Shown piece after piece: positions 17,373 to 26,852 of a stretch of DNA of 64,000 nt. The position numbers and the translations under genes are program-made. The stretch lies in assembly GCA_021203515.1 (NCBI GenBank), contig JAJQAY010000068.1, forward strand, positions 1-64,000, read 5' to 3'. This stretch comes from Bacteroides sp. (GTDB taxonomy: Bacteria; Bacteroidota; Bacteroidia; Bacteroidales; Bacteroidaceae). The stretch's first letter is position 1; each line of letters opens with the position of its first letter. Below the pieces are notes generated by a model, which worked only from the letters and a program-made list of their open reading frames with translations, had not been told where the DNA came from and did not search any database.

Positions 17373-18522
17373 ATGGAATATCGGAAATTAGGAAGAACAG
17401 GATTATCCGTCAGCGCCATCGGATTGGGCTGTGAAGGCTTTATCGGCATGACGAAAGAGGAGACACTCAGGCAAATGGACTTTGCCATTGTGCAAGGCAT
17501 CAACTTTATGGATATGCACTCTTCCAATCCCGAGTTGCGCATGAATATAGGCAAAGCCTTGCTGGGTCGTCGGTCACAGTTCGTGATACAGGGACATTTG
17601 TGTGCCACGTGGGAGAACGAGCAGTATCTGCGTACCCGTGACGTGGATAAAACGATTGCCGCTTTTGAGGAACAACTTCGTTTGTTGCGGACGGACTATC
17701 TGGACATCGGCATGATACATTATGTGGATGACGAAAAAAGACTTCCGCCGCGTATTCGAAGGCCCTATCATCCGGCTTGCCCTCCGCTTGAAGCAGGAAG
17801 GGAAAATCCGGCATATCGGCATGAGTAGCCACAATCCGCAGGTAGCGATGAAGGCTGTGGAAAGTGGGTTGGTAGATGTGCTGATGTTTTCTATCAATCC
17901 TTGCTACGACTTGCAGCCTGCCAGCGAAGATGTGGAAGACCTGTGGAAGGACGAAAACTATGAACGCGAACTGCACAATATCGACCCGGAACGCGAACGG
18001 CTGTACGAACTTTGCGAGCAGAAATGCGTAGGCATCGATGTGATGAAGGTGTATGGCGGAGGGGATTTGCTGAGTGAAGCCAATTCTCCCTTTGGGAAAG
18101 CCTTTACCCCGGTACAGTGCATAGAGTATGCGTTGACGCGTCCGGGAGTGGCATCCGTCATGATTGGTTGCCGAAGTCGTGAGGAAGTACAGAAGGCGGT
18201 GGATTGGTGCAGTGCGACGAAGGAAGAAAGGGGCTATGCTTCGGTCATGCAGGGTATGGACCGCTTCTCGTGGAAGGGATATTGCATGTATTGCGGACAT
18301 TGCGCCCCTTGTGCCGTAGGGATTGACGTAGCCAGTGTCAATAAGTACTACAATCTGACGGTAGCCGAAGGGTTTGTCCCTGAAACAGTGCGCGAGCATT
18401 ATAAAGCTCTTTCGCATCATGCTTCCGAATGCATCCGTTGCGGCAAGTGCGAAAAGAACTGCCCGTTTGGTGTCGATATACGCGGACACATGCAGAGGGC
18501 AGCAGAGAGGTTCGGATATTAA
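17373..18522 (+). pseudogene. Aldo/keto reductase with C-terminal 4Fe-4S domain, frameshifted
   Basis: NAD(P)H-type oxidoreductase barrel fused to an iron-sulfur module. The N-terminus MEYRKLGRTGLSVSAIGLG is typical. The C-terminal 75 residues carry CMYCGHCAPC and CIRCGKCEKNCPFGVD, two cysteine clusters. The region after FMDM lacks the usual tyrosine of the catalytic tetrad (HSSNPELR instead), a variation to note. An A6 run at 17734-17739 adds a base; with A5, DDEKDFRRVFEGPIIRLAL is continuous and the product is 382 residues. It is first in a run of five same-strand genes. Confidence 0.88.
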
Positions 18523-18551
18523 GTTTATCCGTTCTTCGATATAAACAGAGT

Positions 18552-18585
18552 TGATTTAGCAGATTATTATTTATCTGCTAAATCA
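18552..18585. terminator. Hairpin after the aldo/keto reductase gene
   Basis: TGATTTAGCAGAT pairs perfectly with ATCTGCTAAATCA across TATTATTT. No T run follows on either strand, so it may be an mRNA 3' end stabiliser or rho-dependent site rather than an intrinsic terminator. Confidence 0.5.
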
Positions 18586-18680
18586 GTTCTACCCTTTACA
18601 CTAATATATTTTTTCCCCGTATCAGTAATTAAGGTAGAACAATCCGTAAAATATCTATGCGCATTGTGCCCAATCCGCCG

Positions 18681-18688
18681 TACATTTG
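18681..18688 (+). promoter_or_regulatory. Promoter -7 element of the cupin/CMD gene
   Basis: TACATTTG matches TAnnTTTG and lies 33 bases before the start codon. It would allow the downstream four genes to be read independently of the reductase. Confidence 0.45.
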
Positions 18689-18721
18689 CAGTGTTCAATA
18701 TAAACTTAATCAGTTATCCAG

Positions 18722-19986
18722 ATGAAAGCAAAAAGAATAGTAATGGCAGTGGCGGCTTTGATACTGTTGCTGCATAGTGGAAACCAATTAAACGCACAGA
18801 ATATGAAAGAAGAAAATGTACCCCAGAACTTGAGCGCGTTTCCTACGGGAGATGTCAATGCAGCTTATGCAAAGTACTTTAGCGGCCGCTCCTTCCTTGC
18901 GCCCCTGACGCAGAACGCAGCCCTGAACTGCCCCATTAGTAATGTAACCTTCGAACCGGGTTGCCGCAACGACTGGCACAGCCACACGGGCGGTCAGCTA
19001 CTGATAGCCGTCGGCGGCAAGGGATATTATCAGGAGAAAGGCAAACCTGCCCGCCTGTTGATGCCCGGCGACATCGTAGAGATTGCCCCGACGTAGTTCA
19101 TTGGCACGGTGCTGCTCCCAACAGTTGGTTCTCGCACCTCGCCATAGCGTGCAATCCGCAGACTAACAAGAACACTTGGCTGGACCCCGTAGATGACGCC
19201 GCCTACCTTGAAGCCACTTCCCAAAGCAGAAAGCTCTCGGCAGAGGCGGCTCAAAACCTTCGCACCTGGTTTCCTGCCAATGGCGACAGCATGGCCGCCA
19301 CAGACCCCGAACTCGCTAAAATCTTCGGCAACTTCGCTTTCGGCGAAACGCAGCAGTACGGCACGCTCGATGTCCGCACACGCATCTTGGTGACAATGGC
19401 ATCGGCCGTCGCCCTAAACGCCCAAGCCGAATACTGCCGTATGCTGGAAGCCGCTCTTGCCAACGGCATCACCCCGGTTGAGATAAAAGAAGTGCTGTAC
19501 CACACCGTGGCCTACGCCGGTATGTCCCGTGTAGAAGACCTGCTGAATGTCGCCAACGAGGTACTGGCCGCCAAAGGCATCCAACTGCCTTTGCAACCGC
19601 AATCCGTAGTAACCCCTGCTGACCGTGTGGAAAAAGGCCGCGCCTTGCAGAACGATATTTTCACCAAAGCGAATATCGACCATATGTACAACTCCGCCCC
19701 TGCCAACCAACTGCACTTCCAAGTCTACCTCTCCGGCAACTGCTTCGGCGATTACCAGACGCGCCCGGTATTCGACGCCCGGATGCGTGAACTGCTCACC
19801 TTCTCCATTCTTATCTCAATGGGCGGCTGCGAACCGCAGGTGAAGGGACATATTCAGAGCAACGTGAACGTAGGCAACGACAAAGCCACCCTGCTTGCCG
19901 TCGTCACGCAACTGTTTCCTTACCTCGGCTATCCGCGCACACTCAATGCGGTGGCTTGCCTGAACGAGGTCATTCCCGAAAAATAA
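18722..19986 (+). pseudogene. Exported cupin plus carboxymuconolactone decarboxylase-like protein, frameshifted
   Basis: Signal peptide (about 1-25, ending NAQ), then a cupin domain (about 60-150: CRNDWHSHTGGQLLIAVGG and DVVHWHGA, histidines for a metal), then two CMD/AhpD-like helical domains (about 195-270: TRILVTMASAVALNAQAEYC; about 335-410: MRELLTFSILISMGG). CMD domains here lack a CxxC pair, so peroxidase activity of the AhpD kind is unlikely. A base is missing in the C run at 19086-19089; with C5 the frame runs IAPDVVHWHG and gives 421 residues. Its neighbours are a TonB receptor and an ECF-S-like protein, suggesting a role with an imported small molecule. Confidence 0.85.
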
Positions 19987-20050
19987 GTGGAGATTTTTCG
20001 TATCTTTGCAAACAGAATAATATATAAACTAGAACTCACTTACACAAAAA

Positions 20051-21937
20051 ATGAAAAAAAGACTATCTTTATTTAGCGAAGAAAATAGCAGGAAGTGTTG
20101 TATTATGTACTACTTTGTTTGCCTCTGTAAATGCTTCTACCCCGGTGGTAGTAGATACTACGCGTACCTACCGCATCGGTGAAGTTGTAGTGACAGGCAG
20201 TAACAATGCCACCGGACGAAACTTGCTTCCTTATACCGTTTCCACTATCGGTAGCCCCCAACTGGAAGCTACGGGGCAGTCGCAGTTGCTTTCCGCTATC
20301 TCCGTGCAAGTGCCGAGCCTGTTCGTGTCCGAACGTAATATCTTCGGCTTCGGTGTCAGTAGCGGTGGTTCGGGCGGTATCAAAATCCGTGGTGTCGGAG
20401 GTTCACCTACTAACTCGGTACTGATGATGGTGGACGGGCAGCCCCAGTTTGCCGGTATCTATTCCCACCATGTGGCGGACTTCTACGGGACGGAATATGT
20501 AGACCATGTGGAAGTGCTTCGCGGGCCGGGCTCTGTGCTCTACGGTTCCAATGCTATGGGCGGTGTCATCAATGTCATCACGAAGAATGCCGAAAAGGAC
20601 GGGGTACATACTACGCTTACCTCGCAATACGGCTCTTATAACACTTGGCGGTCTTCGCTTGTCAATACCACCCGCTTCGGCAAGTTCTCTTCCCTCGTGT
20701 CGCTCGGCTATGACCGCACGGACGGCTTGCAGGATAACTTCGACTTTAAACAAGGAAGCTTGTATGCCAAACTGGGTTATGATTTCAGCGATGCTTGGAA
20801 AGCACTGGCGGACTACTCGCTGATGAATTTTATCGGCAATGACCCCATTTATCCGAAACTTGATAATCCGGAAGCGACCGATATCTATCATCAGAACATA
20901 ACTCGTGGTGAGGCGTCTTTATCGATGAACAACTATTATGGCATAACGGTAGTGTACGTGTATATTATAGCTACGGCAACCACTACATTGACGACCCCCG
21001 ACACTTCCATAGCTTGGACGACCGCTTCGGCATCATTGCTTATCAGAACTTCAGCCCGTGGAAAGATGCGGCAGCTACACTGGGTTTCGACTTCGACACT
21101 TATACCGGCAGAATTCCGATGTCGGGCAGCACTGCCCATACGGAAGGTTCCATGTCTACTATTGGTCGTAAAAGCATCACGGAATATTCTCCATACGTCA
21201 CGCTTTCCCAAGACCTCTTCGGTGGTGTGCTGATACTGAATGCCGGACTCCGCATGGCGAACAGCGACCGCTTCGATACGCAATGGATACCACAAGGCGG
21301 TTTCGTTATTCACCCCGCGGAAGGCTGGATGGTAAAAGCATCCGCAGCTAAGGGTTACCGCAACCCGTCTTTCCGCGAAATGTACCTTTATCGTCCTGCC
21401 AATCCTGATCTTGATCCGGAGAACATGATGAACTACGAGGTGACGGTGGGCAAAACCCTCTCCCGCTACTTCGGCATCGATGTGACCGGTTATTACAGCA
21501 AGGGAGACAATCTTATCCAGACGGTGGATATGAAGAATGTCAATACGGGCAGCTTCATCAATAAAGGTATAGAAGTGACAGCCAATAGCCAGCCGCTCGA
21601 CAAACTGACGTTGAGAGCCACTTACAGTTATCTCTACACTTCATTGGATAATCTGACGGCAGCCCCGAAGAACCAGTATTTCCTCGGCGCAGGTTGGCAG
21701 GTATTGCCCAAGTTCCATGTGGATGCGGAACTGAGAGGTATCGGCGGGCTTTACGTTTCAGACGATATGGACCACCAGAACTATACATTGCTCAATATGA
21801 AATTCACCTATAAAGTAATCCGTGCCTTGGAACTGTTTGCCACATTGGATAACATTACCAATACTTGCTATACCATTAACCGTGGTTATGAGATGCCCGG
21901 GTTTACCGGAATGGGTGGCTTCAAGCTCCACTTCTAA
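20051..21937 (+). pseudogene. Small TonB-dependent outer-membrane receptor, frameshifted
   Basis: Outer-membrane importer of the BtuB/FepA size class (about 628 residues), without the SusC-type N-terminal extension. After the signal region comes the TonB-box-like YRIGEVVVTG. The plug follows (SVLMMVDGQPQFAG; RGPGSVLYGSNAMGGVINVI), then the barrel, ending in GFKLHF with the usual terminal aromatic. Two breaks are seen. One is near the start: an extra base between 20052 and 20074 separates MKK from the signal peptide AKKIAGSVVLCTTLFASVNA. The other is at 20942, where one C is missing (YYGHNGSVRVYYSYGNHY if restored). The substrate is unknown; cobalamin, heme or a siderophore-like compound are possible by family. 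Confidence 0.87.
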
Positions 21938-21963
21938 CTAACGATACACTAAATTAAGAATAT

Positions 21964-22476
21964 ATGGAAACAACAACCGTAAAACTTTATTCGCTAGACT
22001 ACAGCAATGCGAAAACTTATCTGGCAGCCTTGTTATTCGTTTTCGGCAACATAGCCCTGCCACAGGCATTTCATCTCGTGCCGCAGGGTGGAATAACGTG
22101 GCTGCCCATCTATTTCTTCACCTTGATTGGCGCCTGCAAGTATGGCTGGAAGGTGGGACTTCTGACAGCTATCGCTTCGCCCCTTGTCAACTCGTGGCTC
22201 TTCGGAATGCCGGCAGTAACCGGATTGTCCGCCATTCTGTTGAAGTCTGTATTGCTTGCCGTTGCCGCCGGACTGGCTGCATACCGCTTCCGGCGCATTT
22301 CATTGCCTATCCTGTTTGCCGTAGTCATGGCTTATCAGGTTGTCGGTACATTAGGAGAATGGGCTATGAAGGGGAGCTTTTATAGTCCCGTACAAGATTT
22401 CCGTATCGGTTTGCCGGGCATGGCGCTACAAATCATCGGAGGTTATTTGTTTATCAAATATTTAATTCGCAGATAA
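21964..22476 (+). CDS. ECF-transporter S-component-like membrane protein
   Basis: Integral membrane protein of 170 residues with five or six hydrophobic segments (starting about 20, 45, 65, 90, 115 and 145). It resembles the substrate-binding S component of energy-coupling-factor transporters. No ECF ATPase or T component is encoded nearby, so it would share a module encoded elsewhere or work alone. It begins 26 bases after the TonB receptor and 23 bases before the DUF362 lipoprotein, a clear operon arrangement, and would supply the inner-membrane step. Intact. Confidence 0.75.
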   Translation: METTTVKLYSLDYSNAKTYLAALLFVFGNIALPQAFHLVPQGGITWLPIYFFTLIGACKYGWKVGLLTAIASPLVNSWLFGMPAVTGLSAILLKSVLLAVAAGLAAYRFRRISLPILFAVVMAYQVVGTLGEWAMKGSFYSPVQDFRIGLPGMALQIIGGYLFIKYLIRR

Positions 22477-22499
22477 TACCTAATTTAATGATTGAAATC

Positions 22500-23515
22500 A
22501 TGAAAAAGTTTTTAGTCTTTTCAACACTGTGTGCCTGTCTCACCATTGCAGCTTGTGCCGGCAATAAGGGTGACAATAATCGGCAGGCGGAAGCGGCCGA
22601 AGGTTCTGCCGCAGTTTCGGAAACCACAGTTCCCAAAGTGTACATGACTCGTGAAATCACTCCCGAAGCCTTGGTGAAGGTTTACGAAGCGCTGGGCAGA
22701 CCGGCAGAAGGACGCGTAGCCGTGAAAATCAGTACCGGTGAGCCGGGCGGTCATAACTTCCTGCAACCTGCTCTCATCAAGAACCTGGTGCAGAAAGTAA
22801 ACGGACCATCGTAGAGTGCAACACGGCTTATGGAGGCAAACGCTCCACTACCGCCGAGCATCTTCAGGCCGCACGCGACCACGGTTTCTTTGACATAGCC
22901 AATGTGGACATCATGGACGCTGAGGGCGAAATCAAGCTTCCGGTAAAGGATACGACGCATATTAAGTACGACCTTGTAGGCTCGCATATCGAGAACTATG
23001 ACTTCATGATTAACTTGGCGCATTTCAAAGAGCATGCCATGGGCGGCTTCGGAGGTGTGCTGAAGAACCAGTCCATCGGTGTGGCATCGGCCAACGGAAA
23101 GGCATATATCCATACGGCGGGAATTACGGAAAAGTCTGCCGAACTATGGAACCATGTCGACAATCAGGACGGTTTCTTGGAAGCCATGGCTGCCGCTGCA
23201 CAGGCGGTTCACAATTATTTCGGCGACAAGATTTTGTACATCAACGTAATGAACAATCTTTCTATCGACTGCGACTGCGATGCTCATCCGCATGGCCCGA
23301 AAATGAAGGATATAGGCATCCTCGCTTCAGCCGATCCGGTAGCCCTCGACCAAGCCTGCCTTGACCTTGTGTTTTCGGTAAAGCCCACGGAAGGCGATGA
23401 TAACGGGCCGCTGATTGAACGTATCAAGCAGCTTCACGGTACGCACACGGTGGAATATGCCGCACAAATCGGTCTGGGAAGTATGCAGTATGAACTGGTA
23501 TCGATAGACAAATAG
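22500..23515 (+). pseudogene. DUF362 lipoprotein, frameshifted
   Basis: DUF362 proteins are often annotated as iron-sulfur-related; the function is not established. Start chosen at MKKFLVFSTLC (22500), with lipobox IAAC, so it is a lipoprotein. The DUF362 core includes VKISTGEPGGHNFLQP, NLAHFKEHAMGGFGG and DCDCDAHPHGPKMKDIG, a cysteine/histidine-rich patch that could bind metal. A base is missing at about 22802-22805: as sequenced the frame ends VNGPS, but with one more base it reads VNGTIVECNTAYGG. Corrected length is 338 residues. It is last of the five-gene run. Confidence 0.85.
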
Positions 23516-23549
23516 GAATGGGTGCGTAACGAGATAAATGTAGTTTTCT

Positions 23550-23580
23550 TTTGTTGCGGTATAAATTCAGTGTATTTTTG
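23550..23580 (+). promoter_or_regulatory. Promoter of the DUF6125-like gene
   Basis: TTTG at 23550-23553 and TATTTTTG at 23573-23580, 19 bases apart, form a good Bacteroides promoter 43 bases before the start codon. Confidence 0.6.
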
Positions 23581-23623
23581 CGGGCAATATTCATTCGGTA
23601 AGTGAAATAATAATATTGCAATC

Positions 23624-24145
23624 ATGATTGACGGACTTGACTTATTATCAAAAGAAGAACTAAAGGAGCTGGTAAGAATATACGCAAAAAATATCTATGC
23701 ACTCGATGGAGTATGGTTTCAGTCAGTAGAAGAAAAGAGGGGCATGGATGAAGCCATGTTGCATGATAAGAATGCATGGATAAGATTTACCCGTACGGAA
23801 GCCAAAAGGATTAAGAAATTCCTGAACTTGTCGGACAGAGCAGGCCTCGAAGGATTGGAGAAAGCATTGGCAATAAGGTTTTCTGCTTTGTCTAATCCTT
23901 CGGTAAGTATTTTTAGAGAAGGCGATGCTCTCATATATCGCATCAATGAGTGCCGGGCACAGTCTGCCCGCAAGGATAAAGGTATGCCGTTTCATCCCTG
24001 CGCATCGGTTGGCTTTATCGAGCATGACGGGTTTGCACGCATCATAGATGAAAGGATTGTGACCGAAATGATTAGCTGCTATCCCGACGTTACCGACCGG
24101 GAGTGTGCCTGCTGCTGGAAGTTTACAATTAGAATAGAAGCTTAG
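23624..24145 (+). CDS. DUF6125-like conserved protein
   Basis: Cytosolic 173-residue protein of a conserved family I recall as DUF6125. Recognisable stretches are AKNIYALDGVWFQSVEE, GMDEAMLHDKNAWIRF, MPFHPCASVGFIEHDGF and a cysteine cluster CYPDVTDRECACCWKF near the C-terminus, which could bind a metal. It has its own promoter and is not obviously linked to the operon upstream. Function unknown. Confidence 0.7.
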   Translation: MIDGLDLLSKEELKELVRIYAKNIYALDGVWFQSVEEKRGMDEAMLHDKNAWIRFTRTEAKRIKKFLNLSDRAGLEGLEKALAIRFSALSNPSVSIFREGDALIYRINECRAQSARKDKGMPFHPCASVGFIEHDGFARIIDERIVTEMISCYPDVTDRECACCWKFTIRIEA

Positions 24146-24151
24146 TCCGCA

Positions 24152-24889
24152 TTACTTGCTTTGGGCTTTATCTGTCCACCATTCTTGTTCTTCCATTGCC
24201 CGGGCTTTCTGTATCTCGTTCGTTGTCAGTTTGTCATTGTAATAGGCGTTATATAAATTATCCCAACCATTTTTGCGATATTGCGGCGATACAATCCATT
24301 CAGCGGCATCATTGAACTTACAGAAGTCTTGAGGAGTGCCGGGCACGATTTCATCTGCCCAGGAACAAACTTTTGTTATTCCGTTTGCAGACTTCCATTC
24401 TCCCATATATTCAGAGAAGTTCAGTTTCAGCTCCGAAATTTCGTTCTCTCCTTTATTCACCTGCTCCTCATTTAGCCGGTAAGCTTGTTTAAATGAACCT
24501 AAAAACACACCGCTATATCGCTTATCCCCATGTTCTGTAAAGGAGTAATGCCTGTATATAAAACCGTCAACATCCGTACATTCTGATTTTATCTGAGGCT
24601 GGCAGGTGACACTATCTATGCACACTTTTCCTTCAAACGGACAAATAATGGATAATCGGGTGCGACTCATACCTTCAATCCTATAATCTCTGTCACTCGT
24701 TTTCTGTGCTTCACAAAAGCGAATATCTATCCGGCGGCAATCATCGCCCAGTACACCAATCATGCTTAAACTATCAAACAAGCACGATAGGTCTTGTTGC
24801 AAAATCCAGGTTCTTGAGGTTTGTGAATAAACTGTGCCATAAAGCCAGAAACTTAAAAGGAGGCTTATGTAGAATATTCTCTGTTTCAT
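24152..24889 (-). CDS. Hypothetical exported protein
   Basis: Not recognised. It has 245 residues with a clear signal peptide (about 1-22, ending GTVYS) and several cysteines in the mature part (near 35, 51, 59, 85, 90, 96, 104), enough for disulfides in the periplasm. It ends just 6 bases after the convergent DUF6125-like gene's stop. It may be co-transcribed with the fucosidase, whose stop lies 33 bases upstream. Confidence 0.6.
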   Translation of the reverse strand: MKQRIFYISLLLSFWLYGTVYSQTSRTWILQQDLSCLFDSLSMIGVLGDDCRRIDIRFCEAQKTSDRDYRIEGMSRTRLSIICPFEGKVCIDSVTCQPQIKSECTDVDGFIYRHYSFTEHGDKRYSGVFLGSFKQAYRLNEEQVNKGENEISELKLNFSEYMGEWKSANGITKVCSWADEIVPGTPQDFCKFNDAAEWIVSPQYRKNGWDNLYNAYYNDKLTTNEIQKARAMEEQEWWTDKAQSK

Positions 24890-24922
24890 CTTTTGTATGC
24901 TTATATATCGGTCTCCCGGAAC

Positions 24923-26305
24923 TTACAAAGTAAACTGCAAAGCAATCGGCTCATTCTTAATCCCTTTGGGCAGCATCACTCTCACCTTGCCATCCCGGCA
25001 TGAGTATTTCAAGTTTCTGTTGCCTTTCAGCATCTTCACCTTCCCCTTGGGCATATTGCCAGTCCATTCAATTGCTTCCGGCAGATTTTCTCCTTCGGGC
25101 AGTGCATAAATGGCATACAGCGTTTTCCCGTCCTTGTCGGCTGTGAACCATACGTTGCCTTCGTTATAAACAGGCGTGGTACGGGTATTGTAAATCGCTT
25201 TCCCGTTGGTTCTCAGCCATTCACCTACTTCATGCAAGCGTTTAACTACTTCTTCTTCGATGAGGCCGTCCGGTGTAGGGCCTACTCCGAGCAGCATACA
25301 ACCACCCTTCGCTGTAATTTCACTCAGTAAATTGATAACTTTCTGCGGAGACTTGAACGGTGCATTGGGTACCCAACCCCAGTCGTCGCTCAGTGTGATG
25401 CAGCTCTCCCACGGATAGTTCAGTTGGGTTTCGGGAATACTGCGTTCCGGTGTCTGATAGTTCTCGTTCTTGCCGCGTATGGTTCGGTCCACACAAATCA
25501 GTCCCGGATACCTCTGGCGCGCTTTAATCAGTATGTCGTCCAAGCCAATCTCATCGCCTGCTATCCAACCGCCATCCAGCCAAAGGATGTCGAAGCTGCC
25601 GTAATCGGTCATCAGTTCGTTCAACTGGTTTTGTATATAATCCTGATACTTCTCCCACCAGTCGGGATGGCGCTCTTTTTTATAATTGATGCGACGGTTT
25701 GCCGTAGCAAAGTTCGGGTTCCAGAACCACTCGCAATGCCAGTCGGGTTTGGAGAAATAGCAACCCGTCATGAAGCCTTTCTTACGGAAAGCATCGAATA
25801 CATAGTAGGCGACATTCTTCCGCGGATTATCTTTGAATGGCCCGTGGGCAATGGAGAAATCTGTGTATTTCGAGTCGAACGTGCAGAAGCCGTCGTGATG
25901 CTTGGTAGTGAAAATCATATATTTGATACCCGCGTCCTGCATCACGTCCGCCCACTGTTTCGGATTGAAGTTTACCGGATTTAGAGAATCTTTCAGTCCC
26001 CAGTACCATTTCTTATATTCGTCATACGGAAGATTGTTTTTGCGCGAAATCCAGTCCACGTCTTCCGAACAGATAGACCATGACTCTACGATGCCGGGAA
26101 CGGAATAAAGTCCCCAATGGAACAATACACCGAATTTCTGGTCTTGCCACTTATCCAGTTTACCTAATACTTGCGAGTCGGTAGGCCATACATACCCCGT
26201 TGTTTCCGATTGTTGATGGACAAAGCCTTGTACTTGTTGTGCGTTCGTGCAGACGGCAAGTGCGACACATGCCAAAGTTCCTGCTATTTTTTGTAAGTAA
26301 TTCAT
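24923..26305 (-). CDS. Alpha-L-fucosidase, GH29 family
   Basis: Exported glycoside hydrolase that removes alpha-linked fucose from glycans such as host mucins. Signal peptide about 1-22 (VCTNAQ). The GH29 catalytic barrel is complete: FGVLFHWGLYSVPG, YMIFTTKHHDGFCTFDS, FDILWLDGGW (the Asp is the expected nucleophile), then GGCMLLGVGPTPDGLI. A C-terminal beta domain (about 375-460) follows. The 460 residues are typical and uninterrupted. A -7 box is seen upstream at 26363-26370. Confidence 0.92.
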   Translation of the reverse strand: MNYLQKIAGTLACVALAVCTNAQQVQGFVHQQSETTGYVWPTDSQVLGKLDKWQDQKFGVLFHWGLYSVPGIVESWSICSEDVDWISRKNNLPYDEYKKWYWGLKDSLNPVNFNPKQWADVMQDAGIKYMIFTTKHHDGFCTFDSKYTDFSIAHGPFKDNPRKNVAYYVFDAFRKKGFMTGCYFSKPDWHCEWFWNPNFATANRRINYKKERHPDWWEKYQDYIQNQLNELMTDYGSFDILWLDGGWIAGDEIGLDDILIKARQRYPGLICVDRTIRGKNENYQTPERSIPETQLNYPWESCITLSDDWGWVPNAPFKSPQKVINLLSEITAKGGCMLLGVGPTPDGLIEEEVVKRLHEVGEWLRTNGKAIYNTRTTPVYNEGNVWFTADKDGKTLYAIYALPEGENLPEAIEWTGNMPKGKVKMLKGNRNLKYSCRDGKVRVMLPKGIKNEPIALQFTL

Positions 26306-26362
26306 AAGACGAAATAAAGTGTTAGATTAGGGCTATATTGCACTAAATTGAGTTTTGCTCAT

Positions 26363-26370
26363 CAAATATA
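26363..26370 (-). promoter_or_regulatory. Promoter -7 element of the fucosidase gene
   Basis: The minus strand reads TATATTTG, a consensus -7 box 58 bases before the start codon. Confidence 0.45.
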
Positions 26371-26489
26371 TGAAATTCATTGATAGGTATTACACTGGAC
26401 CCGTTATTTTTATCTTTTGTTGCTTTATCTTTTGCCCAATCAAAACATTTATCATATATTGCTACTCTAATTCTAATAATTAATCCGTT

Positions 26490-26849
26490 ATGAAAAGGAA
26501 CTGGAGAAAGAAATTGGTAGGAGGACTGTGCCTGACTTCCGCAGTTTTTATTTTTCAAGCTTGCTGTGGAACGCCACAAGCTATGGGGACAGATTTACTG
26601 CTTGAAGGGTAAGTGAAATCAAAGAAGACTGGTCTTCCGCTTAAAGGTATAAGAGTTTCAGTGGAAGAAGGCGTTCAATACACCGAGACGGATGAGAACG
26701 GTATCTTCTCATTTTATACGGAGAAAAGTGATGCTGTAAGAGTCCGGTTTGAAGTTCCTAATGCTCTCCAAAGTGTAAAAGACACCATTCTGGAGACAAA
26801 AAAGAAAGACTACCTGATTACACTGAACATTGAACTTGAAGAAGAGTAG
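26490..26849 (+). pseudogene. rSAM-associated lipoprotein, interrupted by an in-frame stop
   Basis: Small lipoprotein paired with a radical SAM enzyme (the rSAM/lipoprotein system, families I recall as TIGR04134 and TIGR04133). From ATG 26490: signal with FIFQACCGTPQA, then DLLLEG, then TAA at 26610-26612. The same frame continues KSKKTGLPLKGIRVSVEEGV, a carboxypeptidase-regulatory-like beta domain, to 26849. TAA is one C-to-T change from CAA. Read through it has 119 residues. The rSAM gene begins 4 bases after its stop, so the two are coupled. Confidence 0.75.
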
Positions 26850-26852
26850 ATA

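Noticed and set aside
20115-20150. TonB receptor starting at TTG 20115
   Set aside because: The signal peptide is encoded just upstream in the same frame and an ATG with MKK lies at 20051, one indel away.
26343-26579. Minus-strand open frame of 78 codons
   Set aside because: It is antisense to the lipoprotein start and its upstream region, has no ribosome-binding site and no recognisable content.
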